A stretch of DNA of 64,000 nt from an uncultured bacterium. Its GTDB lineage: Bacteria; Bacillota; Clostridia; Lachnospirales; Lachnospiraceae. The position numbers and the translations under genes were made by a program. The stretch lies in contig CANRVD010000005.1 in NCBI GenBank assembly GCA_947643145.1, positions 26,810-90,809 on the forward strand, in the 5' to 3' direction. The first letter of the stretch is position 1. Every line of letters starts with the position of its first letter. Of this stretch, positions 25,617 to 34,164 are shown one piece after another. The notes beneath the pieces were generated by a model. It had not been told where the DNA came from, did not search any database, and was given only the letters and a program-made list of their open reading frames with translations.

Positions 25617-27140
25617 GTGAAGAAGCTGCTGTTAACGGAAGGCCTGCTTGCCTGCTTTTTTCTTGTCCTTTTATTAGGTTTTTTTGGAAAATATATTATG
25701 AAGGAGCAGAAAGATACGGGGGTAAATACAAGTATTTCGGGTATCAGCCAGAACTCAGATGGAATATTGGCTGTATATCCAGGCAGGATGCAGGAAACAT
25801 TTTCGCCTTTGAGTTACGGGCAGCAGGGTGAGGAAAATGTGCTGGCCATGTGTTTTGAAAAACTTCTTCTCAAGGACAGGAACGGGGTCAAAAGAAATCA
25901 GGAAATATCAGAAAACTGGGATGGCAGGGAGGGAGAGCTGACACAGATTTCTGTACAGTATGACGCCGAAAAGGGATTGTCTACTATGACACTTGCTATT
26001 AATCCAAGAGAAAAGACTGTAAAGGGAAAGAAAGTAAATGCAGATGATTTAATCTTTAATTTCTATCTGCGTTGTGATGTTTCCAGCGGAGAGGAGGTAC
26101 CATTTGGCGGGGTTCTGATTCTGGGCCAGGAAGAATATATGTATGGAACAGAGAAGGTAACAGAACGGAAACGGGAGGTGCAAAAGATGCTAGAAAAGCC
26201 TTCTGATGCGCTAAAAAAGCAATTGCAGGACAGGATTATAAAACAGGAGCTTTTACAGGAGTTTGAGTGGGTAAAGGGCCTGTATCAGGATGAGGCATAT
26301 GAATTTATAAGCAATAAGTATGAAGAGGCAAAGGATTTATTTGCCTATTATTATGCCTATCAGACAAAATATTCTTCTGAGGGAAAGTCAGAAGAAGAAG
26401 TTTTTGAGGATATTTTGGGACAGTATGGATGGGATTACAAGAAACTTTCTAAAGTGACCGGACAGGATTATGATGGGAAGGCACAAAGGATTGCCTTGAA
26501 TCTTTTGCTGCAGGATAAGAAAAAGGATACAGTCACAAGGATTTCTGGAATTGAAAGAAAGGATGATAATACAGTTGTCATACGATATTTTGGAAAGGAA
26601 GAAGATGCTGAAAAACTCTGCGATATCTGGCTGCTTCCGTTGGAGGAATATGGTGATAAGGCGGGATTTGATGGCATAGCAGGCTTTGGGTTTATAAAAG
26701 GCTCAGCAGACGAAATATACCAGAAATCCTGTCAGATGTATAGTGGAACAGGGGCGTTTTATATGCAGGAAACGGGAGAAGAGGAGTTTACTCTTCTTAG
26801 AAATCCTAATTATCTGGGAAAAAAGGCAGAACTAAGGAAAATCCGTGTACTGCGCAAAGAATTTATTGAAAACAGAGATATCGTAGAGGCGTTGCTTAGA
26901 GAAGAGGCAGATATCATTATGGCAAAGAAAAGCAAGGAATTAGAAAATCTCCTTGCAAACCGGGGGACTGGCGCTTCCTATTCTATACGCAAGGTAGATA
27001 TTGATACCAGCCAGTCAGAAAATTGTTTCTTATATCGAACCAGTTATGTGAATACGCCCAGTCTGCCAAAGGAGATTACAGAGTACCAAACACTATTTCA
27101 GCAAATTAATCTGGTAAAAGTGAATAGTAACAATAATTAG
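25617..27140 (+). CDS. Membrane-anchored protein related to family 5 peptide-binding proteins
   Basis: I place the start at GTG 25617, with AAAGGGG seven bases upstream. The 507-residue product begins with a basic stretch and one membrane segment (about 5-25) without a lipobox. Two parts resemble the oligopeptide-binding (SBP_bac_5) family: G-K-K-V-N-A-D-D-L-I-F-N-F near 160, and G-T-G-A-F-Y-M...L-x-R-N-P-N-Y near 405. The acidic middle is divergent and the C-terminal lobe appears shortened. No permease or ATPase genes adjoin, so transport is doubtful. The last codons (K-V-N-S-N-N-N-stop) are read from a GTGAATAGTAAC repeat unit. Confidence 0.6.
   Translation: MKKLLLTEGLLACFFLVLLLGFFGKYIMKEQKDTGVNTSISGISQNSDGILAVYPGRMQETFSPLSYGQQGEENVLAMCFEKLLLKDRNGVKRNQEISENWDGREGELTQISVQYDAEKGLSTMTLAINPREKTVKGKKVNADDLIFNFYLRCDVSSGEEVPFGGVLILGQEEYMYGTEKVTERKREVQKMLEKPSDALKKQLQDRIIKQELLQEFEWVKGLYQDEAYEFISNKYEEAKDLFAYYYAYQTKYSSEGKSEEEVFEDILGQYGWDYKKLSKVTGQDYDGKAQRIALNLLLQDKKKDTVTRISGIERKDDNTVVIRYFGKEEDAEKLCDIWLLPLEEYGDKAGFDGIAGFGFIKGSADEIYQKSCQMYSGTGAFYMQETGEEEFTLLRNPNYLGKKAELRKIRVLRKEFIENRDIVEALLREEADIIMAKKSKELENLLANRGTGASYSIRKVDIDTSQSENCFLYRTSYVNTPSLPKEITEYQTLFQQINLVKVNSNNN
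27120..27131 (+). repeat. GTGAATAGTAAC unit read as the C-terminus of the preceding gene
   Basis: This exact copy of the 12-mer encodes V-N-S-N just before the stop codon of the peptide-binding-like gene. Other copies or near copies lie at 6153, 6387, 9984, 25428, 28364, 51114 (minus orientation), 51207, 53277 and 55922. Confidence 0.75.
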
Positions 27141-28156
27141 CGGTTTCCATACATTTTTTCATAGTAGTCAATATATTCACCTGAAATAATATTTTCCCAC
27201 CAGGTACGGTTATTCAGATACCAGTCTACGGTTTTTTGAATACCGGTTTCAAAGGTAGTAGTCGGAAGCCAGCCAAGTTCCTTATGGATTTTTGTTGGGT
27301 CAATAGCATAGCGTCTGTCGTGGCCCAGACGGTCTGCTACATAGGAAATAAGTTCCTCGGATTTGCCAAGCTTTGCAAGCACTGTTTTCACAACTTCCAA
27401 ATTGGTCTTTTCATTGTGCCCTCCGATATTATAAACTTCTCCCACGGTTCCTTTGCGGATAATTAAATCAATGGCGATACAGTGGTCATCAACATAAAGC
27501 CAGTCGCGCACATTTTCCCCATTGCCGTACACAGGGACTTTTTTATCATTCAGGACATTTGAAATGATAAGCGGAATCAATTTCTCTGGGAACTGGTATG
27601 GACCATAGTTATTGGAACAGCGGGAAATCGTACATGGCAGATGATAGGTTCTTGCATATGCCTGTACCAAAAGGTCAGCAGCTGCCTTAGAAGCAGAGTA
27701 TGGGCTGGATGTGTGGATTGGTGTTTCTTCTGTGAAGAATAAATCCGGGCGGTCCAAAGGAAGGTCGCCGTATACTTCATCAGTAGATACCTGATGGTAG
27801 CGTTTGATGCCATATGCACGGCAGGCATCCAGCATAACACTTGTTCCAATAATGTTAGTACGCAGAAAAACCTCCGGGTCTGTAATCGAGCGGTCAACGT
27901 GGCTTTCAGCCGCAAAATTAACAACGATATCCGGTTTTTCCTCTTCAAAAATTTTATTTATGCTTTCACGGTCAGCAATATCTGCCTGAAAAAATTTAAA
28001 ATTTGGCTTGTCCATAATTAGGGCCAGTGTCTCCATATTTCCAGCATAAGTCAGTTTATCAATGCATAAAATAGTATCTTCTGGATATTTTTCAGTCATG
28101 TAGTGGCAGAAGTTGCCGCCGATAAAGCCAGCTCCGCCTGTTACAATAATATTCAT
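27137..28156 (-). CDS. rfbB: dTDP-glucose 4,6-dehydratase
   Basis: RfbB makes dTDP-4-keto-6-deoxyglucose, the precursor of rhamnose and other deoxysugars. ATG 28156 gives [13 protein letters not shown] with GAGGAT upstream; an earlier in-frame ATG (28189) lies beyond the ribosome site. The 339-residue protein has the extended-SDR NAD loop at 6-13, the dehydratase-specific T125-D126-E127 and Y153-x3-K157. The stop overlaps the stop of the convergent gene by four bases. rfbA, rfbC and rfbD are not in the window, so where the product goes is unknown; the polysaccharide genes to the right are a plausible user. Confidence 0.95.
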   Translation of the reverse strand: MNIIVTGGAGFIGGNFCHYMTEKYPEDTILCIDKLTYAGNMETLALIMDKPNFKFFQADIADRESINKIFEEEKPDIVVNFAAESHVDRSITDPEVFLRTNIIGTSVMLDACRAYGIKRYHQVSTDEVYGDLPLDRPDLFFTEETPIHTSSPYSASKAAADLLVQAYARTYHLPCTISRCSNNYGPYQFPEKLIPLIISNVLNDKKVPVYGNGENVRDWLYVDDHCIAIDLIIRKGTVGEVYNIGGHNEKTNLEVVKTVLAKLGKSEELISYVADRLGHDRRYAIDPTKIHKELGWLPTTTFETGIQKTVDWYLNNRTWWENIISGEYIDYYEKMYGNR

Positions 28157-28806
28157 AGTAATCCTCATTTCTGCGCTGCTTTTGTGCATAAAACAATTTG
28201 TGCCAAGCAGCGCGCAGACACAAACTGCCGTGTGAATAATTTATTTTTCACACTAATCCTTCCTTTTTGCAAAATATACGTTTGCTTTCTTGTTTGAGCA
28301 CAGTATAACATAATTAAAAGAATAATAGAAGCATAATATTTGAAAAACGAAGGGCATGGGGCTGTGAATAGTAAGTTTGGAAATAATTGTCGCTATACAT
28401 TGAGGGATTCAGACGTTATAATGAGAAAAAGCAGCGGGGCAGACATAATGCTGTAGTTCCTTTAGGAATCGGGAAGTGCCCTTGACGCAGCGGTATGCCA
28501 ACAAGAATGCCAAAGGCATTCTTGTAGCGCAAAACGCTGGTTTTGCACTTCTTTATGATAAGTTGTGTGAATAAACCCATAATAAATTTGGCCAAAAGCC
28601 ATTTGAAGTTTTGCCAGACTTCTAAATACAATCCTCCTATCATGTGTGCTGAATACTACTACAGCATTGTAGGAAGCTCCGCGTTGCTTTTGCTATTTGT
28701 GCAAATCACAGGATTTAACTTCTGAAGTAATAGACTTGATTTTTTTTTCAAAATATACGATACTATCATATAGGTTAGGAATATTTTGGAAAAAAGGAGA
28801 GACAAA
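28157..28806. other. 650-bp divergent region with promoters and several hairpins
   Basis: Toward rfbB there is an extended -10 (TGTTATACT, -10 at 28302-28307 on the minus strand) and the GCAGAAATGAGG leader (28163-28174). Between lie a GTGAATAGTAA unit (28364-28374), the string AGCGGTATGCCAACAA (28489-28504) with a perfect stem CAAGAATGCC/GGCATTCTTG (28502-28524), and GCAAAAC/GTTTTGC (28529-28546). Toward galE there is a TTGATT...TACTAT pair (28736-28766) with long 19-bp spacing. A 75-codon minus-strand frame inside is built from repeat DNA and is not called. Confidence 0.55.
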
Positions 28807-29832
28807 GTGAAAGTTTTAGTTACAGGTGGTGCTGGTTTTATTGCAAGTCATACAAATGTAGAGCTTCTTGGTGCAGGATACGATATTGTAGTAGTAGATA
28901 ATCTGGCTAATTCCAGTAAGGAGTCGATTCGAAGGGTGGAGCGGCTTACGGGAAAAAAGATTACTTTTTACGAGGAAAGTATCTGTGATGAGAAGGCACT
29001 GGATGAAATTTTTGCAAAGGAGCAAATCGAGGCGGTTATTCATTTTGCCGGCCTTAAGGCAGTTGGCGAGTCCTGTGAAAAGCCACTTGAGTATTTTGAT
29101 AATAACTTGTGTGGAACGATTTATCTTCTTAAGGTGATGAAGAAGTATGGAGTGAAGTCACTGGTATTCAGTTCTTCCGCGACAGTGTACGGATTGCCGG
29201 AGAAGTTACCGATTACAGAAGATTTTCCACTGTCTGTTTCCAATCCGTATGGACGAACAAAGCTTATGATAGAAGATATGCTTCGCGATTTATATCAGGC
29301 GGATAAGGAATGGAATATTGCATTGTTACGTTATTTTAATCCAATTGGAGCACATGAAAGTGGAGAAATTGGAGAAGACCCAAATGGAATTCCTAATAAC
29401 CTAATGCCATATATCCTAAAGGTCGCAGCAGGAGAGTTAGATTACGTGGGTGTTTTTGGTGATGATTACAATACACCGGACGGGACTGGTGTGAGAGATT
29501 ATATCCATGTTGTTGATTTGGCAACCGGCCATATTAAGGCGCTGGAAAAACTACAGCAGAATCCGGGACTTGTTACATATAATTTAGGTACCGGAAAAGG
29601 CTATAGTGTTTTGGAAATCATCCATAATCTTGAGAAGGTAATAAAAAAGCAGATACCTTACAAAATTGTGGAAAGACGTCCGGGAGATATTGGCAGCTGC
29701 TATGCAGATGTTACAAAAGCAAAGGAAGAATTAGGATGGGAAGCAGTGAAAGAACTTGATAAGATGTGTCAGGATGCATGGAACTGGAAATGTAAAAATC
29801 CAAACGGCTATCAGGATGGACAGGCAGAATAA
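28807..29832 (+). CDS. galE: UDP-glucose 4-epimerase GalE
   Basis: GalE interconverts UDP-glucose and UDP-galactose (some members also the N-acetyl forms). The start is GTG 28807 with AAGGAG seven bases upstream; a TTG at 28786 overlaps no ribosome site. The 341-residue protein has T-G-G-A-G-F-I-A near its N-terminus (Ala replaces the more usual Gly), the S-S-A-T-V-Y-G segment, and Y148-x3-K152. The R-Y-F-N-P-I-G-A-H and [10 protein letters not shown] motifs are specific for GalE. It could provide UDP-Gal or UDP-GalNAc to the Pel-like locus. Confidence 0.94.
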   Translation: MKVLVTGGAGFIASHTNVELLGAGYDIVVVDNLANSSKESIRRVERLTGKKITFYEESICDEKALDEIFAKEQIEAVIHFAGLKAVGESCEKPLEYFDNNLCGTIYLLKVMKKYGVKSLVFSSSATVYGLPEKLPITEDFPLSVSNPYGRTKLMIEDMLRDLYQADKEWNIALLRYFNPIGAHESGEIGEDPNGIPNNLMPYILKVAAGELDYVGVFGDDYNTPDGTGVRDYIHVVDLATGHIKALEKLQQNPGLVTYNLGTGKGYSVLEIIHNLEKVIKKQIPYKIVERRPGDIGSCYADVTKAKEELGWEAVKELDKMCQDAWNWKCKNPNGYQDGQAE

Positions 29833-29876
29833 TGTGAATCTGAAAGTTTACAGGTTTCACAGAATGGGAGTAGGAT

Positions 29877-30854
29877 ATGCAGGATTTGACTCAATTATCA
29901 AAAGACATAACAAGTTATGAAAAGCTGGTTCAGTTTCAATGGAATCTGATGGAACATTTATATGATGAACCGATTCATTTGTTCCGGCTGATATGTGATT
30001 ATATGGAATGTTCTAATATTGCGCTTTTTTTGTGCGATTTAAGCGTTATTGTACAAAGTTACTGGTATGACAGAGAGAAAGATGAACTCATGGAAAGAAA
30101 GCAGAATCTGGATGCACCTTTGGTTAAACTGTTCCGAAAAGAAAAGATTAAGTATTTTGAAGAAGAGGAAATACCGGCAGGTGTAAGTGGCTATGCAGAG
30201 CAGTGGGGAGTGAAAGAGTTTGCGGCCTATAGTTTTTTTAATGGGGAAGTAAACCATTCTTTGTATACGGTGATTCTATATCATGAGAAGAAAAAAGAAC
30301 CGGATGTCGTGCAGGGACTGGAGAAGTTTCTGATTAGCAACATTCAGGTTTGCGTTGAAAACCGTATGTATTATGAGAGCATGGCATATGAAAGCCAGTA
30401 TGATATTCTGACAAAGCTATATAACCGTAGAAGTTATTTTATGCGCAGCCGGGAGGAATATCCTCTTTTGGATTCCATTGGGGTTCTGTATTTTGATGTC
30501 AATAACCTGAAGATGATAAATGACTGCTATGGTCATGATGCAGGAGATGCTTTGATTCAAAAGGCAGCGGAGAGTATACGTTGTCTGACAAGTGAGACGG
30601 TGCATGGATACCGAATGGGTGGTGATGAGTTTATTGTTGTTGCAATGAACTGTACCCAGGAGGAATTGAATGAAATGCTGGACCGTTGGGAAAAGGAACT
30701 TCAAAGAATCAATGCGAAGGGTGGAGAGCCATGCATCATAGCGGTAGGAGCAGCTTTCGCAGGTGAGGGCTTTGAAATAGAAGAAGTCTGCCAGCTTGCA
30801 GATAAACGGATGTATCGTGATAAAAAACTGAAGAAAAGGGCAGTTGGATATTAA
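29877..30854 (+). CDS. Diguanylate cyclase (GGDEF protein) beside the polysaccharide locus
   Basis: The 325-residue protein has an N-terminal region of about 165 residues that may be a GAF-like sensor, and a C-terminal GGDEF domain. The active-site signature M-G-G-D-E-F is intact at 248-252, preceded by Y-F-D-V-N-N-L-K and N-D-x-x-G-H-x-x-G-D, so it should make c-di-GMP. The RxxD inhibitory site expected nine residues before GG reads S-E-T-V, so product inhibition is probably lost. There is no membrane segment. It ends ten bases from the convergent end of the Pel-like locus, whose PelD keeps an RxxD site. Confidence 0.88.
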   Translation: MQDLTQLSKDITSYEKLVQFQWNLMEHLYDEPIHLFRLICDYMECSNIALFLCDLSVIVQSYWYDREKDELMERKQNLDAPLVKLFRKEKIKYFEEEEIPAGVSGYAEQWGVKEFAAYSFFNGEVNHSLYTVILYHEKKKEPDVVQGLEKFLISNIQVCVENRMYYESMAYESQYDILTKLYNRRSYFMRSREEYPLLDSIGVLYFDVNNLKMINDCYGHDAGDALIQKAAESIRCLTSETVHGYRMGGDEFIVVAMNCTQEELNEMLDRWEKELQRINAKGGEPCIIAVGAAFAGEGFEIEEVCQLADKRMYRDKKLKKRAVGY

Positions 30855-30862
30855 AACTGCCC
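30833..30862 (-). terminator. Terminator of the minus-strand polysaccharide locus
   Basis: GGGCAGTT (30838-30845) and AACTGCCC (30855-30862) form an eight-base stem between the convergent stop codons. On the minus strand the stem is followed by TTTTC, which fits termination of the long locus; plus-strand termination is less convincing. Confidence 0.65.
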
Positions 30863-30863
30863 C

Positions 30864-31667
30864 CTATGTATGGGTAAAGAAGGCTTTTGTGGCAAACTGG
30901 ATATAGCGGTGAACCACACCAGCCTTTTTATATTTTTCTGCAATTGCCTGATAGAGCTTTTTACGGGCTTTTTTATTTTTCTTAAAGTAGTAGCTGTATT
31001 TCACACCTATCTGGCGGTAGCCAATAGCAGCATCCAAAGGTGTATAGCCATGATAGCAGTTCGGGCAGATAGAAATAGCAGCCTCCTCATCAGGGAAATG
31101 ATGTACAAGCCCCATCGTTTTGAGCTGGAACCAAATCTCATCATCTTGGTGTGCAACCAAATCCGTATCAAATTTACCAATTAGCTGGAAGCAGTCTTTG
31201 TGGAAAACAAGCTGGCCCAGATATTGGAATTGACCTGTCTGAATGGAAAAGTCAGAGATATCTAACAGATTAGCCTCCTGTATGGCCATGTTTGTATAAA
31301 CAGCATTGTAAGAATAGTTTTCCTGAAAGACTTTGTAAATTCTTTCCAGCCGGTCAGGAGGCATAATATCCTGCGCAGAAATAAAAATAATATATTCTCC
31401 ATGAAAAATATTGAGCGCAGTATTTTTTCCTACTACATATTCCCCCTGTTCCGGGATTTCCAAATAGAAGATACCCCTCCATTGCCCTCTTTCAGAAGAA
31501 ATAGCTTCCTTATAAGGGCAGTCTTTTTCGTTCGAATCAAGGAGAATGATTTCAACATTTTTTAGGCTTTGTTCGAGGATACATTGGATGCACCGTTTTA
31601 AAATCAAAAAAGGCGTCTGCCTGGTCTGAATCACTACACTAAAAACAGGTTTTTGTTTTTTTGGCAT
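30864..31667 (-). CDS. Family 2 glycosyltransferase
   Basis: The 267-residue protein has a GT-A type N-terminus (V-F-S-V-V-I-Q-T, then I-I-L-L-D-S-N) and the acceptor region H-Q-D-D-E-I-W-F. It has no membrane segment. The AAGGAGG site stands five bases before ATG 31667. It is the last gene of the minus-strand polysaccharide locus, 105 bp after the DUF4832-like gene, with a palindromic repeat in between. The sugar transferred cannot be inferred. Confidence 0.85.
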   Translation of the reverse strand: MPKKQKPVFSVVIQTRQTPFLILKRCIQCILEQSLKNVEIILLDSNEKDCPYKEAISSERGQWRGIFYLEIPEQGEYVVGKNTALNIFHGEYIIFISAQDIMPPDRLERIYKVFQENYSYNAVYTNMAIQEANLLDISDFSIQTGQFQYLGQLVFHKDCFQLIGKFDTDLVAHQDDEIWFQLKTMGLVHHFPDEEAAISICPNCYHGYTPLDAAIGYRQIGVKYSYYFKKNKKARKKLYQAIAEKYKKAGVVHRYIQFATKAFFTHT

Positions 31668-31737
31668 AGGTTCCTCCTTATTTATTATTTGTTATACTAT
31701 TGGTATAGTTATTTAGAAAACGGTGTCGTTGTACTAG

Positions 31738-31772
31738 CAATAGGTTTGCCAGCGGAGCCTGCAATCTATTGT
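31738..31772. repeat. ACAATAGGTTTGC palindromic repeat abutting a stop codon
   Basis: CAATAGGTTTGCC-AGCGGA-GCCTGCAATCTATTG forms an imperfect hairpin of about 35 bp. It ends at 31772 and the stop codon of the DUF4832-like gene begins at 31773. Better copies lie at 57916 and 61884. Confidence 0.75.
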
Positions 31773-33257
31773 TTACAGGGGAGTTCTTATGGTAATGTTT
31801 CCAAGGTAGTATCCGCCTAACTCCTCCCGAAAGCTGTCATTGGCAAAGGGAATGATTTCATCATCTGTCGTGTCCTTTATTACGGCCGTAAGGGCATATT
31901 CACCATCCTCCAAATCAGAGGGGGAGATATGGAATGAAATTGTGGTCTCCCTCCCGCTGTTCCATTGCTGTATTGGTGACAGGTCGGCATCTTTATTGGA
32001 ATCCAGCAGTTGTATGGATTCTCCTGTCTCCAGATTGGTAAGCGTGAGAAGAAAACGTTTCGGATGGTACAGATTACTGAAACCAACATTTTCAACTGTC
32101 AAAAATCCTTCCGCATCTTCTTTTTGAAAGGGGCGGTAGGAGAGGCTGCAGCCTTTTAATACAAAACGTGCGCCCATATGGTCCGTAATATACTCATAGA
32201 CGGAACATCCATCGTAAACGCTGTCCTCCTGTTCCCAAATTGCTTTTTTCCATTTCTTAATGACGGTTTCATCATGCATTTTATTTAGATAAGAAACATG
32301 CATTGCATACAAATCCGTTACTGCGTTTTTACCATCATTATATACATTGTCATTCACAGCTTCACCACCGTTTGGAACGGATAGGCAGAGCTCGTTTTGA
32401 AAGGATAATTCCGCCTCACGGAGCTGTTCTTCACTTAAACCTGCATTTTCCGTGTTCCCAGCCTGATACGTGCCGGTATCTGATACGGAGCCAAGCATTC
32501 CATCATTAAAAAGCCCCAGACGTTTTTTTAGCTCCTCCGCCGTAACAGGGTATTTCTCGTATTTTTCAGGATGTTCTTCCAATTCCCGGAATATTGTCCG
32601 GTACTGGTTTGGGGTACGTACAGAAAGGTAAATGGTAGAATCTGTAACGCTTGCATATTGCAGCAGGAGTGCTGTCATGGCTTCGTCTGTCAGGTATTTG
32701 GAATCATGCATCTCTGCCCAGCTTCCTACAAAGATGCCCTGTGTTGTGTATATCAGGGAACTGTATTCGTTCAGGACAGCGCCGACCTGTTCCATATGCA
32801 TTTCAATTACAGAAATATCATCTGGTTCTTTTTCCATGCCTAGACCATCCCAGTCATACAGAAAGCGGATGATAACTTTTGACTTGGTTTTGGTAAAGTA
32901 TTGTAGTACCTTATGGATATTTTGCAGTGCAACGATATCCAGTGTCCCTCCGGCATATTCTGCAAGATTAAATTCCAAAAGGGAAAGACGGAACTCATAG
33001 CCGGTTTCATCTTTTTCCATAAAATAAAACTCATTTGTATTGAGCGGTGTGCCCGGATGCAGGTAATAAGAATAGAGCTGATACCAGCCGCAGTCCGGGC
33101 GGTTCAGTGCACCGGTGATTTCTGTCTGCCTGTTTTCGGCAAAGACAAAAGTGATATAATGTGTTTTATAATAATACACGCCGGCTCCTCCTATGAGTAA
33201 TATAATAAATAAAACAATAGTAATTATAATTCTACTTTTCTTCAAGTTTTTGTCCAC
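31773..33257 (-). CDS. Membrane-anchored extracytoplasmic protein, DUF4874/DUF4832-like
   Basis: The 494-residue protein has one N-terminal membrane anchor (about 9-29) and a large outside part. The order of an N-terminal barrel-like region (D-C-G-W-Y-Q-L-Y-S-Y-Y-L near 55, V-I-I-R-F-L-Y-D-W near 133, F-V-G-S-W-A-E-M-H near 180) and a C-terminal beta-sandwich-like part (from about 365) resembles DUF4874/DUF4832 proteins, which look like glycoside hydrolases. The start is GTG 33257, or TTG 33245 with better ribosome-site spacing, both inside the end of the preceding GT2 gene. It may trim or modify the exported polymer; that is inference. Confidence 0.65.
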   Translation of the reverse strand: MDKNLKKSRIIITIVLFIILLIGGAGVYYYKTHYITFVFAENRQTEITGALNRPDCGWYQLYSYYLHPGTPLNTNEFYFMEKDETGYEFRLSLLEFNLAEYAGGTLDIVALQNIHKVLQYFTKTKSKVIIRFLYDWDGLGMEKEPDDISVIEMHMEQVGAVLNEYSSLIYTTQGIFVGSWAEMHDSKYLTDEAMTALLLQYASVTDSTIYLSVRTPNQYRTIFRELEEHPEKYEKYPVTAEELKKRLGLFNDGMLGSVSDTGTYQAGNTENAGLSEEQLREAELSFQNELCLSVPNGGEAVNDNVYNDGKNAVTDLYAMHVSYLNKMHDETVIKKWKKAIWEQEDSVYDGCSVYEYITDHMGARFVLKGCSLSYRPFQKEDAEGFLTVENVGFSNLYHPKRFLLTLTNLETGESIQLLDSNKDADLSPIQQWNSGRETTISFHISPSDLEDGEYALTAVIKDTTDDEIIPFANDSFREELGGYYLGNITIRTPL

Positions 33258-34020
33258 CTTTTTGATTCATTGGTTTTGGCAATAGATTCCATTTATACCG
33301 GACGAATACGTCGAAGGTACTAAAGAGCATAATGCACATGTATAACATTGGTTCAATAATGCCAAAATGCATACTTTTTCCTGCCTCCCGTTTATGCATG
33401 ACAGCAGGAATTTCCTGAATACGGTAACCAAGCAGCGCCATTTGGACAATCATATTAGCATCTGGATAATTATTATCAAAATTACCAAAATCAGAGTAGT
33501 ACTCAAAGACAGGACGTGATAATCCCTGCAGGCCAGAGGTTGGGTCTGTAATCCTTTGGTGGCTGGCGGTGTAGATTACCCTTCGGAAAAAATGAATGGC
33601 AATTTTCTTTTTCAGGGAAATGGCAAAACTTTTACTGTCTTTCAGAAAACGGGACCCGATTACCAAATCGGGAGGATTTCCAGAAGCATTTTTCTTACGC
33701 AGACAGTCATAGATTCTTGGAATATTGCAGATATCGTGCTGTCCGTCACTGTCCATTTGGATGACATAATTGTAATTACCGGTTACGGCATATTTATAGC
33801 CCGTTTGTAAAGCAGCACCGTATCCCAGATTATAGGGGTGGGATATCAGTTTAAATCCAAGGTTCTTTACAATTTTTGCAGTAGCATCGGTAGAAGCATC
33901 ATTGATAATGACGGTATCAGCATAGCTATTGATATCAGATTCTTTTAAATGCTTCAAAAATTTTCCGATGGATTCTTCTTCATTATAGGCAGGAATGATA
34001 ATCAGTAATTCGTTATTCAT
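33232..34020 (-). CDS. Family 2 glycosyltransferase, dolichol-phosphate-mannose-synthase-like
   Basis: The 262-residue enzyme has the classic DPMS-type start I-I-I-P-A-Y-N-E-E-E-S-I, the V-I-N-D-A-S-T-D region and the catalytic D-S-D-G-Q-H. There is a single hydrophobic segment near the C-terminus. Such enzymes usually load a sugar on a polyprenyl phosphate, which a GT-C enzyme can then use; the 802-residue membrane protein upstream is a candidate user. GGAGG lies 14 bases before ATG 34020, a rather long gap. Its end overlaps the next gene. Confidence 0.88.
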   Translation of the reverse strand: MNNELLIIIPAYNEEESIGKFLKHLKESDINSYADTVIINDASTDATAKIVKNLGFKLISHPYNLGYGAALQTGYKYAVTGNYNYVIQMDSDGQHDICNIPRIYDCLRKKNASGNPPDLVIGSRFLKDSKSFAISLKKKIAIHFFRRVIYTASHQRITDPTSGLQGLSRPVFEYYSDFGNFDNNYPDANMIVQMALLGYRIQEIPAVMHKREAGKSMHFGIIEPMLYMCIMLFSTFDVFVRYKWNLLPKPMNQKGGQKLEEK

Positions 34021-34077
34021 ATTTTATTATATTTCCTCCTTTCTTGTCGTATAGGAATTTCAAACCTTTTTTAAACG

Positions 34078-34161
34078 TATAGGAAACTTCGCCACAGCGT
34101 AGTGGTCATCGACAAAAATCGCATTGCGATTTTTGCTAGGGGAATGCGCTGGCATTCCCCT
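34078..34161. repeat. TATAGGAAACT/GCCACAGCGTAGTGG repeat with two further hairpins
   Basis: The unit TATAGGAAACTTC...GTAGTGGTCAT (34078-34109) contains the small stem CCAC/GTGG. It is followed by the perfect stem CAAAAATCGC/GCGATTTTTG (34113-34135) and AGGGGAATGC/GCATTCCCCT (34138-34161), which touches the stop codon of the GT4 gene at 34165. The first unit recurs at 35862 with 30 of 32 bases or so the same. Confidence 0.75.
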
Positions 34162-34164
34162 TTT

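Noticed and set aside
28416..28643. A 75-codon minus-strand frame between rfbB and galE
   Set aside because: It is composed of hairpins and repeat strings and has no ribosome site or recognisable protein features.
28157..28806. c-di-GMP (GEMM) riboswitch near galE or the GGDEF gene
   Set aside because: I could not find the conserved GEMM core in this gap or upstream of pelD.
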